Notes under the pieces: model-generated | Seen by the model: the letters and a program-made list of their open reading frames with translations, nothing else | Databases searched by the model: none | Told to the model about the DNA's origin: nothing | Translations under genes and position numbers: made by a program | Part shown: one piece after another, positions 19,442 through 27,393 of the stretch | Layout: each line of letters opens with the position of its first letter | Numbering within the stretch: the stretch's first letter is position 1 | Assembly: GCF_001278075.1 (NCBI RefSeq) | Contig: NZ_CP011340.1 | Coordinates: forward strand, 7,623,501 to 7,687,500 | DNA from: Streptomyces pristinaespiralis | GTDB lineage: Bacteria > Actinomycetota > Actinomycetes > Streptomycetales > Streptomycetaceae | Reading direction: 5' to 3' | DNA: 64,000 nucleotides

Positions 19442-20047
19442 CTACGGGCCGGTGGCCCCGTGCCCGTCGGCCGCTGCGGCCGCCGGCCGAGTGACGGCGG
19501 GTCCCGCCGGGCACGCCGGCGGCGACGGGAACGCGTACAGCACCTGCGCCTCGTCCCACTCGACGAAACGGTCCACCAGTGCGGCCCCCAGCGCCTCCAG
19601 CAGCCGCCGCGAACGGCGGTTGGCCTCCTGGGTCAGTGCGACCACCCCGGGTGACCTCGATGGGACGCCGTCCTGGGCCCAGGAGACGGCGGCGGCGACG
19701 GCCTCACGGGCGTAACCGCGGCCCCAGTGCTCGGTGAGCAACTGGTACGACACCTCGGTCCTGTCGTCCCTGGCCCCTGCGGTCAGGGAGACGAGACCGA
19801 CGACCGCCTCGTCCGACCGCCGCGCCACCGCGAAGACACCCGGGGCGCCGACACATCTGCGCTCGCGGATGCGTACGACGTTGCTGTCCACCGGCCCGCC
19901 GAGGTGCCGGCGGACCTCGGGGTCCGTCCACAGACGGCTGATCACCGGCACGTCCGACCGCTCGACCGGACGCAGGGCGAGTCGTGGGGTGGCGAGCGCG
20001 GCGGGCCAGGCGGCCGGGGCGGATACGGAAGGCATGAAGCCGATCAT
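19442..20047 (-). CDS. GNAT N-acetyltransferase (RimJ/RimL-like)
   Basis: This protein of up to 201 residues carries an Acetyltransf_3 domain: 'TPRLALRPVERSDVPVISRL', the strand-helix core with 'EVSYQLLTEHWGRGYAREAV' (acetyl-CoA pyrophosphate loop GRGYA), and 'LTQEANRRSRRLLEALG'. Members acetylate the N-terminus of ribosomal proteins or small amines; the acceptor here is unknown. The C-terminal 25 residues are Ala/Pro-rich and unlikely to be structured. The start is uncertain (ATG at 20047 or 20035), as neither has a clear ribosome site. It converges on the VOC gene. Confidence 0.86.
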   Translation of the reverse strand: MIGFMPSVSAPAAWPAALATPRLALRPVERSDVPVISRLWTDPEVRRHLGGPVDSNVVRIRERRCVGAPGVFAVARRSDEAVVGLVSLTAGARDDRTEVSYQLLTEHWGRGYAREAVAAAVSWAQDGVPSRSPGVVALTQEANRRSRRLLEALGAALVDRFVEWDEAQVLYAFPSPPACPAGPAVTRPAAAAADGHGATGP

Positions 20048-20201
20048 GGCATGTGCGCGGTACGCCGGTACCGGCCGCAGAAAACGCGGCGGGCGGCGGG
20101 GCCGCCGGGGTGCCCCACCGGGTCAAGGCTTGAACGCGGAGCACCAATCGCAACGGCGTGTCTTGTCAGGACTTCGAAACACTCCTACAGTCCAGCAGCG
20201 A

Positions 20202-20215
20202 TGGGAGCGCTCCCA
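20202..20215. promoter_or_regulatory. CebR-type operator, perfect palindrome
   Basis: TGGGAGCGCTCCCA, a 14-bp perfect palindrome, lies 31 bp upstream of the cellulase start. It is identical to the consensus bound by the cello-oligosaccharide-responsive LacI-family repressor CebR in streptomycetes, so induction by cellobiose is expected. Confidence 0.92.
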
Positions 20216-20245
20216 CGGCCTGCCCGCACCTGCTGAAGGGTCACC

Positions 20246-21388
20246 ATGCGACACCGTTTACGCGCCTTCGCCACCGCACTCGTGCTCACGCTCGGAGCCC
20301 CGGCCACGCTGCTGTCGGCGGCACCCGCCGCACAGGCCGACGTCCGGACCGCCGCCCAGGCCGACGTCGAGATCTGCGAGCAGTACGGCAGCACCACCGT
20401 CCAGGACCGTTACGTCGTCCAGAACAACCGCTGGGGAACCAGCGCCACCCAGTGCGTCGGCGTCACCGGCACCGGCTTCACCCTCACCCGCGCCGACGGC
20501 TCCGTGCCCACCAACGGGGCGCCGAAGTCCTATCCGTCGATCTTCAACGGCTGCCACTACACCAACTGCTCGCCCGGCACCCGGCTGCCCAAGCAGATCT
20601 CGACCATCGGGTCGGCGCCCACCAGCATTTCCTACGGCTACGTCGACAACGCGGTCTACAACGCCTCGTTCGACATCTGGCTCGACCCGCAGCCCAGGAC
20701 CGACGGTGTCAACCGCACCGAGATCATGATCTGGTTCAACCGCGTCGGTCCGATCCAGCCCATCGGCTCGCGGAACGGTTCAGCGACCGTCGGCGGCCGT
20801 ACCTGGGAGGTGTGGACCGGCAACAACGGCGGCAACGACGTCATCTCCTTCGTCGCCCCCACCGCGATCCCCAGCTGGTCCTTCGACGTCATGGACTTCG
20901 TCGACCAGACCGTCAGCCGCGGCATGGCCGCCCCGAACTGGTACATGACGAGCATCCAGGCCGGCTTCGAGCCCTGGCAGGGCGGCGCGGGCCTGTCGGT
21001 GAACTCCTTCTCCTCCACGATCAGCGACGACGGCGGCAGCGGCGAGGAGCCTCCCGGCGAGCCGGCCGGCAGCTGCCAGGTCGGCTACACCGCCAACGTG
21101 TGGCAGGGCGGATTCACCACGGAGGTGACCGTCAAGAACTCCGGCACCACTCCCGTCGACGGCTGGAACCTGGGCTTCACCCTCCCCGCCGGACAGGCCG
21201 TCACCAGCGCCTGGAACACCACGCTGACCTCGTCCGGCGGCGCGGTGACCGCGCGTGACGTCGGCTTCAACAGCCGTATCCAGGCGGGCGGCACCCAGTC
21301 GTTCGGCTTCCAGGGGACGTACACCGGCACCTTCGCGGAACCGGACCGGTTCACGCTCAACGGGGTCGCCTGCACCGTCACCCCGTGA
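20246..21388 (+). CDS. Secreted GH12 endo-beta-1,4-glucanase with CBM2
   Basis: This 380-residue secreted cellulase has a signal peptide (about 1-31, ending AAPAAQA), a GH12 catalytic domain (about 40-258) and, after a Gly/Glu/Pro linker (about 262-275), a family-2 cellulose-binding module (about 277-380, with Cys277 and a Cys near the C-terminus for the usual disulfide). Expected catalytic residues are Glu159 in NRTEIMIW (nucleophile) and Glu242 in AGFEPWQGG (acid/base). The organisation resembles CelB of S. lividans. Translation starts at ATG 20246 after GAAGGG. A CebR-type operator is upstream and a 15-bp hairpin follows the gene, so it is a monocistronic, cellobiose-controlled unit. Confidence 0.96.
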   Translation: MRHRLRAFATALVLTLGAPATLLSAAPAAQADVRTAAQADVEICEQYGSTTVQDRYVVQNNRWGTSATQCVGVTGTGFTLTRADGSVPTNGAPKSYPSIFNGCHYTNCSPGTRLPKQISTIGSAPTSISYGYVDNAVYNASFDIWLDPQPRTDGVNRTEIMIWFNRVGPIQPIGSRNGSATVGGRTWEVWTGNNGGNDVISFVAPTAIPSWSFDVMDFVDQTVSRGMAAPNWYMTSIQAGFEPWQGGAGLSVNSFSSTISDDGGSGEEPPGEPAGSCQVGYTANVWQGGFTTEVTVKNSGTTPVDGWNLGFTLPAGQAVTSAWNTTLTSSGGAVTARDVGFNSRIQAGGTQSFGFQGTYTGTFAEPDRFTLNGVACTVTP

Positions 21389-21510
21389 CGGAGCGAGGGC
21401 TCGACGGTACCGACTGACCGCCAAAAACCGCCGGGCTCCCGTGCCGACGCGCGTACGCGCCGGACGGCGCGGCCAGGCGGTGCGGCTCCGACGGCCGGGT
21501 AGCACCGGCC

Positions 21511-21548
21511 GCACCGGTCCCCCGCACGAGGGGGCGGGGGACCGGTGC
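21511..21548 (+). terminator. 15-bp hairpin after the cellulase gene
   Basis: A perfect 15-bp inverted repeat (GCACCGGTCCCCCGC at 21511-21525, complement at 21534-21548) with an 8-nt loop lies 122 bp beyond the cellulase stop. The rest of 21389-21649 holds no gene that I can support. Confidence 0.75.
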
Positions 21549-21649
21549 ACACGGCCGGCATGCATCGACTGGCACGGCCGGGACCGAGTGGGATCCTGGG
21601 AAACGGCATGGTGTCCGGCGGGCGGGGGACCGGGATCCCGAGGAGCACG

Positions 21650-22558
21650 GTGGACCTGGAAAGCACCCTCGACGAGCTCTACGCGCTGCGTCCCCACGAA
21701 TTCACCGCGGCCCGCAACCAGCGGGCGGCGGAGGCCCGCAGGGCCGGCGACCGTGAGCTGGCCGAACGGATCCGGGCCCTGCGCAGACCGACCGTGTCCG
21801 CCTGGGCCGGGAACATGCTCGTACGCAGGGAGCCGGACAAGGTCCGGCCGCTCATCAGCCTCGGCGAGGGCCTCCGCGAGGCCCACAGGAATCTCGACGG
21901 CGAGCAGCTGCGCGAGCTCGGCAGACAGCAGCACCTCCTGGTCGGGGCGCTGGCCCGGGAGGCCAGGCAGCTGGCGGCGGAGGAAGGGCAGTCCGTCGGC
22001 GAGGCCGCGCTCCACGAGATCGAAGCCACGCTGCACGCGGTGCTCGCCGACCCGGAGGCGGCGCGGCAGTGGGCCGCCGGGCATCTGGACCGGCCGCTCA
22101 GCGCGCCCGTCGGCTTCACCGGGCTGGAGGCGGACGCCGGGGTGACGGTGCGGCCGGGCCGGCCGCCGGAGCCGGCGTCCAGGCCCTCGCGTGAGCCCCG
22201 GCCGGAGCCCTCGCCCGAGCCGGAGGAGGACGCCGCTGCCCGTCGCCGCCGCGAGAAGCTCGAGAGTGCCCGGCAGGACGCGGAGGAGGCCGAGCGGCAG
22301 GCCCGGGAGCGCGAGCAGGCACATGACGAGGCCGTGGCGGTGCTCGAGCGCTCACAAACCGCGCGGGACGAGACCGGTGATCGGGTGGCCGCGCTGACCC
22401 GGGAACTGGAAGAGGCCAAGGAGCGGCATCGTCGGACGGAACGCGCATACCGCGACGCGCGTGACCAGGCCGACCGCACGGAGCGCGCGGCCCGGGACGC
22501 GCGCCGCCGCGCGGACAAGGCGCTGACGGTGGTGGACCGGCTGGATGCGGGGGCGTGA
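21650..22558 (+). CDS. Hypothetical coiled-coil protein
   Basis: This 302-residue cytoplasmic protein has two parts: a helical N-terminal domain (about 1-150; 'TLDELYALRPHEFTAARNQR', 'LRRPTVSAWAGNMLVRRE') and, after a Pro/Glu/Arg linker (about 165-195), a long charged coiled coil (about 197-300) rich in Glu, Arg, Ala and Gln. GTG at 21650 is chosen because AGGAG precedes it closely and the conserved-looking sequence begins there. It is monocistronic. I recognise no named domain. The pattern of a small domain plus coiled coil suggests a scaffold or nucleoid/ribosome-associated role, but that is speculation. Confidence 0.82.
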   Translation: MDLESTLDELYALRPHEFTAARNQRAAEARRAGDRELAERIRALRRPTVSAWAGNMLVRREPDKVRPLISLGEGLREAHRNLDGEQLRELGRQQHLLVGALAREARQLAAEEGQSVGEAALHEIEATLHAVLADPEAARQWAAGHLDRPLSAPVGFTGLEADAGVTVRPGRPPEPASRPSREPRPEPSPEPEEDAAARRRREKLESARQDAEEAERQAREREQAHDEAVAVLERSQTARDETGDRVAALTRELEEAKERHRRTERAYRDARDQADRTERAARDARRRADKALTVVDRLDAGA

Positions 22559-22672
22559 CGGCGCGCTCCCAGCGTCCGCAGCCGCGCGGAAGCCACCCGC
22601 GGCGCCGCCTGGGGACGTCGGCCGGGACCCAGGCGTAGCCCCCGCCGGCCCGCGCCTCTCCCTCGGAAACCC

Positions 22673-23089
22673 TCAGCCGCCCCCCGGCCTCCCCAGTGCC
22701 TTCACGATCTCGTCCGCGTTGCGGTAGGTGCCCCCCTTGGGCAGATCGCGGGCCGCTTCGACGACCGGGTCGGGGGCGTGGTGCTCCTCCAGGGCGCGCA
22801 CGACCGCGGCGCGGTCCGCCGGGAACGCCGTGCGGTCCATGTGGCGGGCCAGCTCGAGCCGCAGCGACTCGGCCTCGGTCCGCGCCCGTGCCCGGTCGCG
22901 TTCCTCTCCGGGCGGAGGGACGGGTCCTGACGTGCCGACCCGGATGTCGTCGTCCGCGGCGGGCTCGGGGTCGTTGGCCTCCTCGACATGCGTGTGCTGC
23001 CCGGACCGGAGGTAGCCCTCCAGTTCGTGCTTCATCTCGTCGTCCTTGCGCGGGCTGACGGGATTGCCGCCTCGCTCGATGTGCCCCAT
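22673..23089 (-). CDS. DUF2795-domain protein
   Basis: This 138-residue soluble protein has an acidic, disordered-looking N-terminal half and a C-terminal DUF2795 domain (about 90-137; 'AFPADRAAVVRALEEHHAPD', 'GGTYRNADEIVKAL'). DUF2795 proteins are common in actinobacteria and have no established function. ATG at 23089 has GGAGG 10 nt upstream. It lies 88 bp downstream of the acetate-kinase-like gene on the same strand, but a stress-type promoter motif in that gap suggests its own transcription. Confidence 0.85.
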   Translation of the reverse strand: MGHIERGGNPVSPRKDDEMKHELEGYLRSGQHTHVEEANDPEPAADDDIRVGTSGPVPPPGEERDRARARTEAESLRLELARHMDRTAFPADRAAVVRALEEHHAPDPVVEAARDLPKGGTYRNADEIVKALGRPGGG

Positions 23090-23142
23090 CTCAGGAGCAC
23101 CTCCTTCGTGCGTCCGTACGTCGGTGTGGTCGCGCCGGACGA

Positions 23143-23167
23143 TTACCCGAGGAGGGCGGTATGACAC
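23143..23167 (-). promoter_or_regulatory. Putative SigB-like promoter for the DUF2795 gene
   Basis: On the minus strand GTGT (23167-23164) is followed after 15 nt by GGGTAA (23148-23143), close to the GNNT-N14-16-GGGTAC/T pattern of the general-stress sigma factors in Streptomyces. It is a motif match only; the last base of the -10 deviates. Confidence 0.35.
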
Positions 23168-23177
23168 GAAGCGGGCG

Positions 23178-24314
23178 CTATTTCTGACCGGCGTGTCGCG
23201 TGAGCAGCGACCGGGTCTCCCGCGCGACCTGCTGCCCCTCGCCGGTCGGTACGACCAGCACCGGGACCGCCGCACCGGCAGGGCTGACGACGGTGTCCTG
23301 CCGGACGTTCACCGGCCGCAGGCCGCCCGTGACGCCGAGCACGCCCAGACCCGCGCAGACCGCCTCGCGCACCTCGGGCTGGTCACAGCCGATCTCGCCC
23401 GTGAACACGAGCGCGTCGAGCCGGTCCAGCGACGCGGCACACCCGGCGATCCCGCGCCGGACGCCCAGGGTGAAGACGTCGAGGGCCAGAGCGGCCCGCC
23501 GGTCGCCGTCGGCCGCCGACCGTACGAGGTCGCGGGTGTCGCCGGAGGTACCGGAAAGGCCCAGCAGACCGGATCCCCGGTTCAGCTTCCCGGCGATCTC
23601 CTCGGGCGCCATCCCGGCCGATGTCTGAAGCCACAGCAGCAGCCCGGGGTCGACGCTGCCGCTGCGTCTGCTCATCACCATGCCTTCCAGCGGCGTGAAG
23701 CCCATGGTGGTGTCGACACTGCGGCCCTCGCGCACCGCGCACGCCGAGCAGCCGCCGCCCAGGTGCGCGATCACGAGGTGGAGCTCGCCGGGGGGCCGGT
23801 CCAGCAGGGCCGCGGCCCGCCCGAGGGCCCACGCGTACGAGAGGCCGTGGAAGCCGTATCTGCGCAGCCCGTACCGGTCGGTCCACTCACGGGGCAGCCC
23901 GTAGACGCGGGCGGGCTCCGGCAGTCCGGCGTGGAAGGCGGTGTCGAAGCACACCACGTGCGGGGCGTCCGGCAGCAGCTGCCGTGTCGCGTCCAGGGCG
24001 GCGAGGGCGGGCGGCACGTGCAGCGGGGCCAGCTCCGCGGCCCGGTCGAGCTCCGCCCGTACCGAGTCGTCGACGAGCGTGGGACCGAACAGCCGCGGCC
24101 CGCCGTGGACGAGGCGGTGGCCGGTCGCCGCCACCGGCGGGGCCTCGCGCAGCAGTTCCTCGATCACCTGCCGCGTCCCGCTCCCGGGAGCCTCCGTCTC
24201 GTGCCGTGCGGCCACCTCCCGGCCGTCGCCGTCCAGCACGCTCAGGTGGAGGCTCGAGGACCCGGCGTCGACGACCAGCAGGTTCGACGCGGTCGCGCTT
24301 GCGGGGGTCGTCAT
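23178..24314 (-). CDS. ackA: Acetate/propionate kinase family protein, divergent
   Basis: This 378-residue ASKHA-fold kinase is expected to interconvert acetyl phosphate plus ADP with acetate plus ATP. Family blocks are 'GHRLVHGG', 'FDTAFHAGLPEPARVYGLP', 'RYGFHG' and the Arg motif 'MSRRSGSVDP'. Several normally invariant positions differ: the opening N-x-GSSS motif is Asp16-AGSSS, the HLGNG loop is HLGGG (Gly187), and the metal-ligand Glu of GIGEN is Cys310 in 'FTGEIGCDQPEVRE'. Activity as a standard acetate kinase is therefore uncertain. The gene overlaps the phosphoketolase stop by ATGA (translational coupling), so it should use the acetyl phosphate made by that enzyme. Confidence 0.9.
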   Translation of the reverse strand: MTTPASATASNLLVVDAGSSSLHLSVLDGDGREVAARHETEAPGSGTRQVIEELLREAPPVAATGHRLVHGGPRLFGPTLVDDSVRAELDRAAELAPLHVPPALAALDATRQLLPDAPHVVCFDTAFHAGLPEPARVYGLPREWTDRYGLRRYGFHGLSYAWALGRAAALLDRPPGELHLVIAHLGGGCSACAVREGRSVDTTMGFTPLEGMVMSRRSGSVDPGLLLWLQTSAGMAPEEIAGKLNRGSGLLGLSGTSGDTRDLVRSAADGDRRAALALDVFTLGVRRGIAGCAASLDRLDALVFTGEIGCDQPEVREAVCAGLGVLGVTGGLRPVNVRQDTVVSPAGAAVPVLVVPTGEGQQVARETRSLLTRHAGQK

Positions 24315-26635
24315 GATCCCCACGTCCATTCGGTGATCTCGGCGGGGTCGACGCCCGTGCGCCGCAGTTCCTCCCGGAGCCGGTCCCGGTGGAGCTCGTA
24401 GCGGGCGGCCAGTTCACCCGCCGCCGGACGGCCGCGCAGATGCCGCAGCGCCGTGATCGCCAGGTCGTGACGGGAGACACCGTTGCTCGCGAGCAGGTCG
24501 TACGGCGTGGTCGTGGTGCCCTCCTCGACGTAGCCGCGCACATGGAAGCGGCCGGGGTGGGGGCGGCCGTGCAGCAGTTGGTGCACGGCGGAGGGATAGC
24601 CGTGGAAGTCGACGACGACCGGCAATTCCGTGCCGAACAGTGCCTCGAAGCCGGCATCGGTCAGGCCGTGCGGATGCCGGTCCGGCGGCGCGAGCGCGCA
24701 CAGGTCGACGATGTTCACGACCCGGATGCGCGCCTGCGGCAGGTCGCGGCGCAGCAGTTGGGCCGCGGCCAGGGTCTCGACGGTGGGAATGCCGCCCGCA
24801 CACGCCAGGACGAGCTCGGGGTCCTCGCCGTCGTCCGTCGACGCCCACCGCCAGACCGACGCGCCGGCGTCGCAGTGCGCGCGTGCCTCGTCGAGGGTGA
24901 GCCACTGGGCCGCAGGGTGCTTGCCCGCGACGACCAGGTTGATCCGGCCGGTGTCCGCGAGCACCCGCTCCATGGTGACCAGCAGGGTGTTGGCGTCGGG
25001 CGGCAGGAAGACACCGGTGACGGTGCTCTTCTTGGTGAGCAGGTTGTTGATGAAGCCGGGCCCCTGGTGGCTGTAGCCGTTGTGCTCCTGCCGCCAGCCC
25101 TCGCTGGTGAGGAGGTAGTTGAGGCTGCTGACGGGTGCTCTCCAGGGCACCTCGCGGGACATCTTCAGCCACTTCGCGTACTGGTTGAGCATGCTGTCGA
25201 CGACCGACGCGAACGCCTCGTACGTCGGGAACAGCCCGTGCCGCCCGGTCTGGAGGTAACCCTGCAGCCAGCCCTGGCAGTTGTGCTCCGAAAGGATCTC
25301 CAGCACCCGGCCGTCGGGGGTGAGGTGCTCGGCGTACTCCTCGACCGGCCACACATATCCGCGCCCGGTCGCCCTCAGCACGCCGTCCAGCTTGTTGGAG
25401 GCCAGCTCGTCGGGGGACATGATGCGGAAGTCGCGGGCGGGGGCGGTCCTGCGCATGATCTCCGTCAGCCAGTCCGCCAGCACCTCGGTGGGGCTCGCCT
25501 GCGCCGAGCCCGGTCCGGCGGGGACGTCGACGGCGTACGGCTCGAGCGGCGGCAGGTCGAGCGGCCGCCGCAGCCGTCCGCCGTCGCCCGCCGCCTGCAT
25601 CCCGATGCGCCGCCCGCCGGACGGGCAGGCGTCGAGCACCTCGGCGACCGGCCGGCCCTCGTCGTCGAACAGCTCCTCCGGGCCGTACGACCGCAGCCAT
25701 GTCTCCAGCGCGGCGAGCTGCTCGGGATCGTCGTGGACACGGTCCAGCGGCACCTGGTGCGCGTGGAAGGTTCCCTCGATGCGTTTCCCGCCGACCTCGG
25801 CCGGCGCTCCCTGTCCCTTGAGGCTGCGCAGCACGATCATCGGCCACGCCGGACGCTCGAGGACCCGTCCCGTGCGTGCGCGCCCCTGGATGTCCCGGAT
25901 GCCGGTGTGCGCGGCGCGCACCGCCGCGGCGACCGGTTCGCCGTCCGGGTCGTCCGTCACGTCGACGATGCGCGGGTCCCAGCCGTAACCACGGAACAGC
26001 GACAGCAGTTCGTCGTCGGACATGCTCGCGAACACGGTGGGCGAGGAGATCTTGTAGCCGTTGAGGTGCAGCACGGGCAGTACGGCGCCGCAGGTCACCG
26101 GGTCGAGATACTTGGACGAGTGCCAGGCGCCGGCAGTGGGTCCCGTCTCCGCCTCGCCGTCGCCGACGATGCAGGCCACCAGGCGGTCGGGGGCGTCGAG
26201 CGCGGCGCCGAACGCGGTGGCCAGGGCGTAGCCCAGCTCGCCGCCCTCGTGGAGGGTGCCGGGCACCGCGGGGGAGAGGTGGCTCGGGAAGCCGTCGGGA
26301 GCGCAGTAGCGCCGGGCCAGTTCGGTGAGCCCGGCCTCGGTCCTCGCCAGCGCCGGGTCGTAGTGCTCGTGCGTGCCCTCGAGCCAGAGACCGGCGTGGT
26401 TGGCGGGGGCGCCGTGGCCCGGTCCCGTGACGAGGAGGACGTCGGCGTCCCGCTCGCGGATCAGGGTGTTGAGCGCGGAGTACACCATCGTGATGCCGGG
26501 ACAGGAGCCCCAGTGTCCGAGGAGCCTGGGCTTCAGGTGCTCGGGGCGCAGCGGCTCCCGGAGCAGCACATTGTCCTTCAGGAAGATCAGCGCGGCGGCC
26601 ACGGAGGCCGCCGCCCGCCGGTAGGTCCGTGTCAT
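24311..26635 (-). CDS. xfp: Phosphoketolase (xylulose-5-P/fructose-6-P)
   Basis: This 774-residue TPP enzyme splits xylulose 5-phosphate (and perhaps fructose 6-phosphate) with phosphate to acetyl phosphate plus glyceraldehyde 3-phosphate or erythrose 4-phosphate. Diagnostic segments are 'LGHWGSCPG', 'TGPGHGAPANHAG', 'HEGGELGYAL', 'GDGEAETG' (158-165), the late 'NGYSHQGPGF' and 'FHGYPSAVHQLL'. ATG at 26635 with GGAG about 7 nt upstream gives a protein slightly shorter than the usual 790-820 residues; the N-terminal helix 'TYRRAAASVAAALIFLKDN' replaces the common WRAANYLSVGQIYL. It lies 4 bp after a flavodoxin-like gene and overlaps the acetate kinase gene, forming a three-gene operon. Confidence 0.95.
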   Translation of the reverse strand: MTRTYRRAAASVAAALIFLKDNVLLREPLRPEHLKPRLLGHWGSCPGITMVYSALNTLIRERDADVLLVTGPGHGAPANHAGLWLEGTHEHYDPALARTEAGLTELARRYCAPDGFPSHLSPAVPGTLHEGGELGYALATAFGAALDAPDRLVACIVGDGEAETGPTAGAWHSSKYLDPVTCGAVLPVLHLNGYKISSPTVFASMSDDELLSLFRGYGWDPRIVDVTDDPDGEPVAAAVRAAHTGIRDIQGRARTGRVLERPAWPMIVLRSLKGQGAPAEVGGKRIEGTFHAHQVPLDRVHDDPEQLAALETWLRSYGPEELFDDEGRPVAEVLDACPSGGRRIGMQAAGDGGRLRRPLDLPPLEPYAVDVPAGPGSAQASPTEVLADWLTEIMRRTAPARDFRIMSPDELASNKLDGVLRATGRGYVWPVEEYAEHLTPDGRVLEILSEHNCQGWLQGYLQTGRHGLFPTYEAFASVVDSMLNQYAKWLKMSREVPWRAPVSSLNYLLTSEGWRQEHNGYSHQGPGFINNLLTKKSTVTGVFLPPDANTLLVTMERVLADTGRINLVVAGKHPAAQWLTLDEARAHCDAGASVWRWASTDDGEDPELVLACAGGIPTVETLAAAQLLRRDLPQARIRVVNIVDLCALAPPDRHPHGLTDAGFEALFGTELPVVVDFHGYPSAVHQLLHGRPHPGRFHVRGYVEEGTTTTPYDLLASNGVSRHDLAITALRHLRGRPAAGELAARYELHRDRLREELRRTGVDPAEITEWTWGS

Positions 26636-26639
26636 GGTC

Positions 26640-27248
26640 CTACTCCGGCGGGGCGCCCAGCGGGTTGGCCGCCAGCGCCTTCGCGGTGCCGAAGAGGTTG
26701 GCCGCCATGGCACGGCCGGTCCTGTGCGACCAGTCCCGCCCGCGTTCGTCGTCGAGGTAGTCGGGTCCCGGCCCCGGCCCGAGGTGCCAGTACGTCCATG
26801 CCTGGCCGGGGATGGTGTAGCCGATGTCGGCCAGCGCGCCGGAGATCTCGCTGATCACATGGTGCGCGCCGTCCTCGTTGCCGGTGACCACCACCCCGGC
26901 GACCTTGTTGTAGGCGACGGGGCGGCCGTCGTCGTCGGTCTCGGAGAGCATCGCGTCCATGCGTTCGAGCACACGCTGGGCGACGGAGGAGGGCCGCCCG
27001 AGCCAGGTCGGTGACGCGACGACGAGGATGTCCGACTCCCTCAGTTTCCCGTGCACCTGCGGCCACTGGTCGCCGGGGCCGACGGCCTCGCTCACCACGC
27101 CCGGACGGATGTCCATGTCCACCGCCCGGACGAACTCCACCTCGGCCCCGTACTTCTCGAGTTGGGCCGCGACGACCGTCGCCAGCGCGTGGGTGTTGGA
27201 GGGGTCGGGCGACGTCTTGAGCGTGCAGTTGATCACCAGTGCCTTCAT
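26640..27248 (-). CDS. Flavodoxin-like NADPH-dependent FMN reductase-family protein
   Basis: This 202-residue cytoplasmic flavoprotein is the first gene of the phosphoketolase operon. The fold is recognised from 'KALVINCTLKTSPDPSNTHA' (phosphate-binding loop), 'LRESDILVVASPTWLGRPSS' and 'VVVTGNEDGAHHVISEISGA'. It probably reduces quinones or other small acceptors with NAD(P)H. ATG at 27248 is chosen because the fold begins there; no strong ribosome site is visible, and longer upstream frames look spurious. The gene is divergent from the TPP-enzyme gene, with 145 bp between starts. Confidence 0.9.
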   Translation of the reverse strand: MKALVINCTLKTSPDPSNTHALATVVAAQLEKYGAEVEFVRAVDMDIRPGVVSEAVGPGDQWPQVHGKLRESDILVVASPTWLGRPSSVAQRVLERMDAMLSETDDDGRPVAYNKVAGVVVTGNEDGAHHVISEISGALADIGYTIPGQAWTYWHLGPGPGPDYLDDERGRDWSHRTGRAMAANLFGTAKALAANPLGAPPE

Positions 27249-27314
27249 GGGACACCGGTACCCGGTCAGCGCGGGGGCACGCCGGGCGCCGCGCCGTTCG
27301 GGTGAGAACGCGAG

Positions 27315-27340
27315 GTTTCCGCCGGCGCTCGCCCGGTTAC
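27315..27340 (+). promoter_or_regulatory. Putative stress-type (SigB-like) promoter for the TPP-enzyme gene
   Basis: GTTT (27315-27318), a 16-nt spacer and GGTTAC (27335-27340) stand 54 nt before the ATG of the pyruvate-oxidase-like gene and resemble the GTTT-N14-16-GGGTAC consensus of SigB-type factors, with one mismatch in the -10. No transcript evidence is available. Confidence 0.4.
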
Positions 27341-27393
27341 CCAGGACAGGCCGGGACAGCGGCGCACACTGCACAGTGAGGAGCGGAACACCG

